DNA of 6,419 nt. It comes from an uncultured Candidatus Poseidoniales archaeon (GTDB taxonomy: Archaea > Thermoplasmatota > Poseidoniia > Poseidoniales > Thalassarchaeaceae). The stretch lies in NCBI GenBank assembly GCA_950068635.1, contig CATMIM010000065.1:1-6419 (forward strand). Direction: 5' to 3'. Below are positions 1 through 4,641 of this stretch, one piece after another. The first letter of the stretch is position 1; each line of letters begins with the position of its first letter. Position numbers and translations under genes: made by a program. The notes beneath the pieces are model-generated. The model was not told where the DNA came from and ran no database searches. It saw only the letters and a list, made by a program, of their open reading frames with translations.

Positions 1-960
1 TCAACAATCACGGCATCCAACGGAAAATCTGAGACCATCGAGACCGTTGTTGGAAAGCCGAAGGACCCGATTGCCAGGAACTTCCTGAAGCGTGACACCT
101 TGTTCGGTGCTGACGCTCTGAAGAACAAGCTCGCCTGCAACATCTATCGCCCCCTCTCAAGCGGGGTGGCACAGGATGATGAGAACAATCTCGCCGCAGC
201 CAAATCATTCGTGACCCATCTCGTGGAATCCGTGGACCCAGAGGATTTCGACGAGGTGTTCGGGGTCATCTGCAGTCCGAGCATGATCAGTTTCGTCGAC
301 AAGAGCAATCTTGTGTCCATTCTGAGAGGTCAGGTCAACGCCATCATGGTGGTCTCCGAGCCGTTCGCGGTCGCTTTCGGGCTCGATGAGGTGGGTGGCT
401 CAATCGTGGTCGATATAGGCGCGGGAACGACCGACATCGCTCGCATTTACGGCGCCTTCCCAACAGAGGATGATCAGGCGACTCTCGAGGAGGCCGGAGA
501 TTGGGTCGATGGAATCCTGCAGAACCTGATCGAGAAGAAATACACTGGAGCGCAGTTGACCAAGGACATGGTGCGCAAGTGGAAGGAAGAGGGTTCCTAT
601 GTCAGTGGTGACCCCCGTGAGCAGATTGTCGATTTGTCTGTTGAAGGGAAGAAGCAGGTGGTCGACATCGGTGACCTGGTGCAGATCGCCTGTGAAGAAC
701 TGATTCCACACCTTGTGAGCGCCATCAAGAAGAATGTCGCCGGAGCAGATCCTGAGTATATGCCGATTTTAAGAAACAATATCATCCTGTCTGGTGGTGG
801 AAGTCTCATCGACGGAATCGCTGACCGAGTGGCTGACGAACTCGCGGATATCGGTGATGTTCGCGTGTGGTGTGTGGACGACCCGATCGCTCGGGTTGCG
901 GACGGTGCGCTCAAGCTGGCAATGCAGATGCCGGATGACCAGTATACTGCCATCAACTGA
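1..960 (+). CDS. MamK-like actin-family ATPase, 5' end cut by the window edge
   Basis: This is a bacterial/archaeal-type actin that should bind ATP and polymerise into cytoplasmic filaments. The frame is open from base 1 to the TGA at 958-960 (319 residues), so the true start lies upstream; the TTG at 100 is internal. The first residues, STITASNG, follow directly on the phosphate-1 loop (DLGT type), so only about 20-25 residues are missing. The phosphate-2 motif VDIGAGTTD is at window residues 137-145, and the adenosine motif IILSGGGS is at 261-268. The segments VVGKPKDPI, VVSEPFAVAFGLD, EDDQATLEEAGDWVD and the C-terminal GALKLAMQMPDDQY match magnetosome MamK as I remember it, better than MreB or ParM. 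Glu120 and Asp138 are spaced like the two MamK residues needed for ATPase activity (E143 and D161 in Magnetospirillum). Its likely partner is the coiled-coil gene 108 nt downstream. Nothing here implies magnetosomes, because MamK-like actins also occur in non-magnetic organisms. The actin fold is certain; the MamK subfamily is likely. Confidence 0.9.
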   Translation, partial: STITASNGKSETIETVVGKPKDPIARNFLKRDTLFGADALKNKLACNIYRPLSSGVAQDDENNLAAAKSFVTHLVESVDPEDFDEVFGVICSPSMISFVDKSNLVSILRGQVNAIMVVSEPFAVAFGLDEVGGSIVVDIGAGTTDIARIYGAFPTEDDQATLEEAGDWVDGILQNLIEKKYTGAQLTKDMVRKWKEEGSYVSGDPREQIVDLSVEGKKQVVDIGDLVQIACEELIPHLVSAIKKNVAGADPEYMPILRNNIILSGGGSLIDGIADRVADELADIGDVRVWCVDDPIARVADGALKLAMQMPDDQYTAIN

Positions 961-983
961 ACGGGTTCGATACGCTCTGTTCG

Positions 984-1001
984 CAGACCCCTAGGGGTCT
1001 G
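984..1001. repeat. Perfect 18-bp palindrome after the actin gene
   Basis: CAGACCCCTAGGGGTCTG reads identically on both strands. It lies 23 nt after the actin stop and 67 nt before the coiled-coil start. It is GC-rich and no T-run follows, so it is not a typical archaeal terminator. A two-fold symmetric operator or an mRNA hairpin is more likely. Its first four bases (CAGA) can also pair with TCTG at 976-979 across a TTCG loop, so two alternative hairpins are possible in the transcript. Confidence 0.55.
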
Positions 1002-1029
1002 GATAACATCATTCCACACATGTGATGAG

Positions 1030-1043
1030 GGTGAAGGTTCAAG
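1030..1043 (+). promoter_or_regulatory. GGTGAAGGTTCAAG element upstream of the coiled-coil gene
   Basis: This 14-bp element ends exactly 25 nt before the ATG at 1069. A 13/14 identical copy (GGTGAAGGTTGAAG) lies on the minus strand at 4396-4383, also exactly 25 nt before the ferredoxin ATG. It contains GGTGA, which resembles a Shine-Dalgarno core, but the distance to the ATG is far too long for ribosome binding. Its position, centred about 32 nt before the start codon, suits a core-promoter-proximal activator or operator site on a transcript with a short leader. The role is inferred from the matched sequence and spacing only. Confidence 0.45.
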
Positions 1044-1068
1044 AAAGTGGGGACGGCCTCGGTGGTCC

Positions 1069-2226
1069 ATGGTTAGTCCCGCTTCCGTAACTGATGCCGC
1101 TGGACTCGGCGATGATGTCGAGAGAGCGGCGCTCGCTGGAGTGCTCGCTGGCCGGGACACCGACCAGTTGGTCGAGGAGGTGATCACCGCTTGGGAGGAA
1201 CTCAAGCAGGCACGCGAATCACTCGCTCATTTGAACCAACGTAACCGGGTGCTCGAACTCGACCTCGCTGAGCGGGAGGACCTCGGGGCACCTGAGCGGG
1301 CTCGACTGCTGGAATTAGAGGAGGAACTGCGCGATCGCGATTCTCGTATCATCCACCTTGAGAGGATGGTCGACCAGGCGAACCGCGAGAAGGAGGAGTT
1401 GGCGTCCTCGCACGACGTTGTGCGCATCGACCATCTGGAGGGGGAGAACACCACACTGCAGGCCGAGACCAACGAACAAAGCGAGGTCATCGCTGAGATG
1501 GAAGCGAAACTGGATCAGTTGGTGGATGCCCTTGAGAAAGCCGCGGAAGCGGGACTCACCTCGATCTCCGCCGACGAAGTGCGCCAACTCAACCGAGCGT
1601 TGGACGATGCGCACAGGCGGATGGAAACGAGTGACGTGGAAGCGACTGCACTCGAGGATGAACGAGGAAAGTTACGCGACATGGTCGAACAGGTCCGCGG
1701 CATGGTCGAGACCCGCGACCTGCGCATCAAGGAACTCGAATCACAACTGAAGCGGGTGATGGAGGGGCCACGGTCGATCTCCGCAGAACATGATTATCTG
1801 GTTGAGCAGGTCGACGAATTGAAGCGACGATTGCTCGAACGCAACCGAGAGTACGAAGCCATCCGACGCAGAGAACGCCGACTGCATCGCGAGGTGTTCG
1901 AGCGGGACGAGCAGATCCAGGAGTTGAAACTCACTTTGGGCGACATCGAGGGAGGATTGAGCGACCGCACGGCCGAGTTGGCGGCGCTGGAGAAGATGCA
2001 CGAGCAACTGACGGCCGAGGCGGAGAGCATGCGCAAATCGGAGCGGACACGGGAGGTCGTCAGCAGCGCGTTCCAAGAGTCTCTGGGCGTTCTGAAGGCA
2101 CACGAGCAGATGAAATCACGACGCAAGGGAAGTGAGGAGGAAGAAGAGGAATCTACTGGAGAACCTGAATCCCCAGGAGGTACCGCTCCTCCCGCGCTGC
2201 GCGACATCGATGAACTAGAGGACTGA
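1069..2226 (+). CDS. Long coiled-coil protein with acidic tail, possible actin partner
   Basis: I recognise no named family. The 385-residue protein is almost entirely predicted coiled coil (about residues 38-350), with dense E/K/R/L heptad-like runs such as LLELEEELRDRDSRI and VDELKRRLLERNREY. A short N-terminal segment (1-35) precedes it. The C-terminus is a low-complexity acidic tail (SEEEEEES, then a P/G-rich linker and DIDELED). There is no signal peptide, transmembrane helix or Walker motif, so it is not an SMC or Rad50 ATPase and should be cytoplasmic. Two breaks in the coil, GLTSISADE near residue 162 and GPRSISAEH near 233, lie 71 residues apart in similar surroundings and suggest an internal duplication. 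ATG 1069 is the only in-frame ATG, GTG or TTG after the preceding TGA; a weak GGTGGT lies just upstream. Adjacency to the actin gene suggests a filament-binding, spacing or anchoring protein, which is inference. Similarity searches may return tropomyosin or SMC hits that reflect coil composition only. Confidence 0.88.
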   Translation: MVSPASVTDAAGLGDDVERAALAGVLAGRDTDQLVEEVITAWEELKQARESLAHLNQRNRVLELDLAEREDLGAPERARLLELEEELRDRDSRIIHLERMVDQANREKEELASSHDVVRIDHLEGENTTLQAETNEQSEVIAEMEAKLDQLVDALEKAAEAGLTSISADEVRQLNRALDDAHRRMETSDVEATALEDERGKLRDMVEQVRGMVETRDLRIKELESQLKRVMEGPRSISAEHDYLVEQVDELKRRLLERNREYEAIRRRERRLHREVFERDEQIQELKLTLGDIEGGLSDRTAELAALEKMHEQLTAEAESMRKSERTREVVSSAFQESLGVLKAHEQMKSRRKGSEEEEEESTGEPESPGGTAPPALRDIDELED

Positions 2227-2238
2227 ACAGCATCAGTC
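2221..2238. repeat. Inverted repeat spanning both convergent stop codons
   Basis: GACTGA, six bases, then TCAGTC form a perfect 6-bp inverted repeat. Each arm contains the last codon and TGA stop of one of two converging genes, which both end in Asp-stop written gac tga. It could be a shared bidirectional terminator hairpin, but no T-run follows on either strand. The symmetry may simply arise because both genes end in the same two codons. Confidence 0.3.
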
Positions 2239-2493
2239 ATCTTCCCCTTCATACTTCATCGCAAAACCAAAGCGATTCTGGTAGGCATCAAGCGTCTTGA
2301 TGACTATGGATGGGATTAGATCGAACACCACGAGCACGAAAAGCAGGCCGACGACTGGGGCCAAGCAAACCCAATCTTTCCACCCCTCTGCTGGGTAGTT
2401 GTTGAGATATACATAGACGCCAGCAACGATTGCTACACCCCACAGCAGCAACAGGACGAGTTTGCCGATGAACAACTTCAGCAGGACTGTCAT
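2233..2493 (-). CDS. Small two-helix integral membrane protein
   Basis: This 86-residue membrane protein has no family I recognise. Helix 1 spans about residues 4-30 (core LVLLLLWGVAIVAGVYVYL). A short loop, NNYPAEGWKDW, separates it from helix 2 at about residues 42-64 (core VVGLLFVLVVFDLIPSIVI). The tail, KTLDAYQNRFGFAMKYEGEDD, is mixed-charge and ends acidic. The frame stays open upstream to 2556, but the ATG at 2493-2491 is the better start. It lies one base after the stop of the GGGP synthase gene and has GGAG (minus strand, 2505-2502) at an 8-nt spacing. A start at 2556 would overlap the synthase by 62 nt and add a hydrophilic, non-conserved-looking prefix. The coupling implies translation together with the lipid gene. 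A role in organising membrane-associated lipid synthesis is possible but unproven. Confidence 0.82.
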   Translation of the reverse strand: MTVLLKLFIGKLVLLLLWGVAIVAGVYVYLNNYPAEGWKDWVCLAPVVGLLFVLVVFDLIPSIVIKTLDAYQNRFGFAMKYEGEDD

Positions 2494-2494
2494 C

Positions 2495-3346
2495 TCATGT
2501 GCTCCGCATGCTGGTGATGAACTCGGAGAGTGTTCGTTGCAACTCGTCGAGGTCATCGAACTCCTCCGTCAGACTACCCGTGACCACCCAGTCCGCACCC
2601 GCCTGCACTGCTCGTCTGGCTGCCAGGCCATCCCTGATCCCCCCACCAACGAGCAGAGTGAGGTCGCAAGCCTCTCTGGCGGCTTGAATCAGATTCGATG
2701 AGATGGGTGTGTCCGCGCCACTGCCAGCCTCGAGATAGAGGAGATCGAAACCGAAGCATTCAGCGCACGCTGCATACTCCCGCACCCTGTCTGTGTCATC
2801 AGCGTGGAACAAGTCGGCCTTGCCCACTTCACCCACCGCACCCCCCGGCGCGCACACGAGATATCCCATCGACAGGGGTGATACCCCTGCTTCCTTCAAT
2901 GGCAGCGCTGCAGTAACCTGTTCGTCGATGATGAAACGACGATCGAGGCTGTTCATGAGCATCATGAACGTGATTCCATCGGCAAGTGGTGAAAGCGCAT
3001 GGGCTCCTGCTGGAAACAGCACGACAGGCACCTTCCAATCATCCTCGGACAGGCCCGAGTCCTGGCTGGCGTTCCACGCGCACAGTTCCAACGCTTCCTG
3101 GACCGCGAGCACCGTGGCGTGCACGTTGTCATCATCGGTTCCTGTGGAACCACCGACGAACACCATACGACTGCCTGCTGACACCGCTGCAACCGCTCTT
3201 GCTGCGGCTACCTCGGGAGTCTGGTCGTCTGGATCTAGAAGGATGATGTGTCGCGCGCCCATTGAGCCGTCCTTAACGTAGGCAAGCAACGACGGATGGC
3301 TGACAGGCTCCATCGAAGTGGGCGAGATGGCGTCACCCTTTGGCAT
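2495..3346 (-). CDS. Geranylgeranylglyceryl phosphate synthase (GGGPS/PcrB family)
   Basis: This enzyme joins geranylgeranyl diphosphate to sn-glycerol-1-phosphate, making the first ether bond of archaeal lipids. It is a cytosolic or membrane-peripheral TIM barrel. The 283-residue length is somewhat above the roughly 230-260 usual for the family, through an N-terminal extension and a loop near residues 90-106. Family landmarks appear in order: LLDPD (36-40), VGGSTG (64-69), the FPAGAHALSP phosphate/glycerol region (111-120), ADGITFMMLMNS (122-133), YLEAGSGA (204-211), VGGGIRDG (234-240) and GADWVVTGS (250-258). The last two form the standard phosphate-binding site of this barrel. ATG 3346 is chosen because it lies 10 nt after the upstream stop; an ATG at 3313 (MEPVSH) is an alternative start that keeps all motifs. 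It is the third gene of the ferredoxin/FAD protein/GGGPS/membrane-protein operon. PcrB of bacteria (heptaprenylglyceryl phosphate synthase) belongs to the same family, but the context favours the archaeal reaction. Confidence 0.93.
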   Translation of the reverse strand: MPKGDAISPTSMEPVSHPSLLAYVKDGSMGARHIILLDPDDQTPEVAAARAVAAVSAGSRMVFVGGSTGTDDDNVHATVLAVQEALELCAWNASQDSGLSEDDWKVPVVLFPAGAHALSPLADGITFMMLMNSLDRRFIIDEQVTAALPLKEAGVSPLSMGYLVCAPGGAVGEVGKADLFHADDTDRVREYAACAECFGFDLLYLEAGSGADTPISSNLIQAAREACDLTLLVGGGIRDGLAARRAVQAGADWVVTGSLTEEFDDLDELQRTLSEFITSMRST

Positions 3347-3356
3347 TGCCCTTCAC

Positions 3357-4115
3357 TCACATGCGCTCCAGCGCTGCTTGAGCCAGTGCCACACCACGGA
3401 CGAGAGAGGCATCGACACAAGCCGATTCGAAACTGGAGAACGTTCCTGAGAATTCCTCCAATGATGATTCTCGATCGAGTGCTCTGCGTGAACCCTGATG
3501 CCAAGTCTCCCATGTGCCATCACCACGTTTGAACGAGCGGGCTTCAGATGTTGTCTCCAGGTGTTCAGATGTGATGTTTCCACTCCATGAACATTCAATA
3601 GGAATATTTGATTCTTCAATTGAAATCAAATTATATTCTGGTAGGGATGTAAGCACAGTATGGTCCGTGTCTTTTGCCAGTGCTGCGGGGGGTCGCCCAA
3701 GCGCATTGACCACCAGATCACCCTCCCACACACCTCCTTCGAGACCACCGACATCACTGCAGATCAACCTGCATCTGGAATCAAGAGATTCAGTTGAGAA
3801 GATTCGGGTCTTCACGAACAGGTGCGCGCCTCTCTCCGCAGCGCCGATGGCGAGGCTCTTCTCGAGCCATTCTCGTCTGAGGCCGATGGAGTTGGAAGAT
3901 GTCGGGTGGAGGTATGCCTGGTCAGTGAGTCCCCATGAAGAGAGTCGAGGTTGCCATACATCACTGTGGTTGAGCAACCCTGGCTTGTGCGCTGGTGATC
4001 CGATTTCAGCTCGAGCATCGATCAGGGTGACTTGATCTGCTGAAACACCAGAGTCAAGCAACGTGTGCGCGCAGCAAAGGCCTGCAGACCCTGAACCAGC
4101 GATGGCGATATGCAT
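3357..4115 (-). CDS. Small FAD/NAD(P)-binding oxidoreductase, geranylgeranyl reductase-like
   Basis: This is a flavoprotein with an N-terminal Rossmann fold: IAIAGSGSAG (GxGxxG at residues 7-12) and an acidic residue ending strand 2 (LID, Asp33) for the ribose. EIGSPAHKPGLLN (37-49) resembles the segment after strand 2 in geranylgeranyl reductases (family form: G-x-P, then C-x-G). RREWLEKSLAIGAAERGA (80-97) and DLVVNALGRPP (133-143) also fit that layout. The neighbouring ferredoxin and GGGP synthase genes support a role in saturating isoprenoid lipid chains. Reservations: at 252 residues it is much shorter than usual (about 390-450), and I cannot find the late GD(A/S) FAD motif. It may therefore be a minimal or divergent enzyme with another substrate. 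The ATG at 4115 has an excellent TGAGGTGA ribosome site at a 6-nt spacing. Residues 159-176 use almost only A/T-ending codons, unlike the rest of the gene. The flavoprotein call is firm; the substrate is inferred. Confidence 0.82.
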   Translation of the reverse strand: MHIAIAGSGSAGLCCAHTLLDSGVSADQVTLIDARAEIGSPAHKPGLLNHSDVWQPRLSSWGLTDQAYLHPTSSNSIGLRREWLEKSLAIGAAERGAHLFVKTRIFSTESLDSRCRLICSDVGGLEGGVWEGDLVVNALGRPPAALAKDTDHTVLTSLPEYNLISIEESNIPIECSWSGNITSEHLETTSEARSFKRGDGTWETWHQGSRRALDRESSLEEFSGTFSSFESACVDASLVRGVALAQAALERM

Positions 4116-4121
4116 CGATGT

Positions 4122-4129
4122 TCACCTCA
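4122..4129 (-). promoter_or_regulatory. Strong Shine-Dalgarno site overlapping the ferredoxin stop
   Basis: On the minus strand TGAGGTGA ends 6 nt before the ATG at 4115. It matches the anti-Shine-Dalgarno complement GGAGGTGATC over most of its length and includes the TGA stop of the ferredoxin gene. It fixes the start of the FAD protein and shows that internal operon genes here use Shine-Dalgarno initiation. The first gene of the operon has only a pyrimidine-rich sequence before its ATG. Confidence 0.75.
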
Positions 4130-4357
4130 ATCTGAACTGGATGTCGCAGAATCTGCTTGTTCCTGGGGTACAATCGCGAGCGCGTGCACGGGGCAGGCGG
4201 GGATGCAGAGTTCGCAGTGGGTGCAGGTTGGCTCGTCAACAATTGCCAGGAGTTCTTCTAGAGTCAAGGCATCAACGGGGCAAAGAGCGATGCAGGCAGC
4301 ACAGCCATAGCAGCGATCGTCATCGACGATGAACAGGTCGCCTTCACGTCTTGCCAT
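4127..4357 (-). CDS. 2[4Fe-4S] ferredoxin
   Basis: This 76-residue electron carrier has two complete cluster motifs: C16-x2-C19-x2-C22-x3-C26-P and C45-x2-C48-x2-C51-x3-C55-P. That is the pattern of a bacterial-type 2[4Fe-4S] ferredoxin. As usual for the family, the last Cys of each motif contributes to the other cluster. The C-terminal end (QEQADSATSSSD) is short and polar, and there is no signal peptide or transmembrane helix, so it is cytoplasmic. It is the first gene of the minus-strand operon and is followed after 11 nt by the FAD protein. In Methanosarcina, a ferredoxin is known to be needed for full activity of a geranylgeranyl reductase, so delivering electrons to the neighbouring flavoprotein is the natural reading. 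ATG 4357 has no Shine-Dalgarno site; the 26 nt before it are mostly C and T. Confidence 0.93.
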   Translation of the reverse strand: MARREGDLFIVDDDRCYGCAACIALCPVDALTLEELLAIVDEPTCTHCELCIPACPVHALAIVPQEQADSATSSSD

Positions 4358-4382
4358 AATTGAGAAGGGAGGGGAAGGCTCG

Positions 4383-4396
4383 CTTCAACCTTCACC
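4383..4396 (-). promoter_or_regulatory. GGTGAAGGTTGAAG element upstream of the ferredoxin operon
   Basis: This is the second copy of the 14-bp element seen at 1030-1043, with one mismatch (G for C at position 11). It is on the strand of the ferredoxin gene and ends exactly 25 nt before its ATG, the same spacing as at the coiled-coil gene. A weak TATA-like CTTAAT lies further upstream on the same strand (about 4430-4425). Shared control of the lipid operon and the coiled-coil gene is inferred from the match. Confidence 0.45.
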
Positions 4397-4551
4397 TACC
4401 CCTTCATTTCCACTGAAGATGATCATTAAGGTAGAGCAGCAGAGAGAGTATGTATGTTGAGCATGGCGTTAGCAGCAGTTGTTCAAGTCCAAGCGCGTTT
4501 GGAGTATAGTGATTAGGTGAGTTTCAGCGTTACCATGATCGTCGAGATTCG

Positions 4552-4562
4552 TCTTTTTAATT
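4552..4562 (+). promoter_or_regulatory. Candidate TATA box for the beta-CASP nuclease gene
   Basis: TCTTTTTAATT is the most AT-rich tract before this gene. Its centre, about 4557, predicts transcription starting near 4583, using the usual archaeal distance of roughly 26 nt. That is almost exactly at the GTG of 4582, and about 58 nt before the ATG at 4642. The promoter reading is reasonable but cannot by itself settle the start codon. Confidence 0.45.
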
Positions 4563-4641
4563 CTCCACTGGAAATAAGGGGGTGGGTTTCAACCATTCCA
4601 AACGTTCATTCACAGTGAGCCGCGGCTTGAATTCGATAACG

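Larger units (their letters stand above)
4358..4641. other. Divergent intergenic region between ferredoxin operon and nuclease
   Basis: This 284-base stretch separates two divergent transcription units and is the longest gap in the window. It holds the minus-strand 14-bp element (4383-4396), a near-palindrome TCCAAGCGCGTTTGGA (4488-4503, one G-T mismatch pair), the sequence GAGTATAGTG just beyond it, and a TATA-like tract (4552-4562) for the plus-strand gene. Its 3' part (4582-4641) could be coding if the nuclease uses the GTG at 4582. Small open frames of 18-27 codons are present but have no support. No tRNA or other structured RNA could be built. Confidence 0.6.

Noticed and set aside
958..1068. 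Actin and coiled-coil genes share a frame, separated by a single TGA with no further stop
   Set aside because: A 36-codon stretch without another stop is expected fairly often by chance. The spacer codes for nothing recognisable, so a fusion or readthrough is not supported.
597..1205. 202-codon minus-strand open frame
   Set aside because: It spans the actin end, the spacer and the coiled-coil start in antisense. It is Ser/Pro-rich low complexity and has no ribosome site.
2793..3281. 162-codon plus-strand open frame
   Set aside because: It is antisense to GGGP synthase, which has clear family motifs. The sequence is Ser/Ala/Thr/Pro-rich with no recognisable domain, as expected for a shadow frame.
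3514..4035. 173-codon plus-strand open frame
   Set aside because: It is antisense to the FAD protein, which has a Rossmann motif, a strong ribosome site and operon spacing. No motif is seen in the plus-strand product.
4476..4495. tRNA-like T-loop (GTTCAAGTCC)
   Set aside because: The flanking five bases (agttg and ccaag) do not form a T-stem, and no acceptor or anticodon arm can be built around it.
4454..4516. 20-codon open frame (MLSMALAAVVQVQARLEYSD)
   Set aside because: It is very short, has no clear ribosome site and a second frame overlaps it at 4450. This is compatible with chance.
4535..4618. 27-codon open frame overlapping the nuclease start, with AGGTGA upstream
   Set aside because: The AGGTGA is 15 nt from the ATG, which is too far, and the peptide has no recognisable feature. 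It could be a chance upstream frame.
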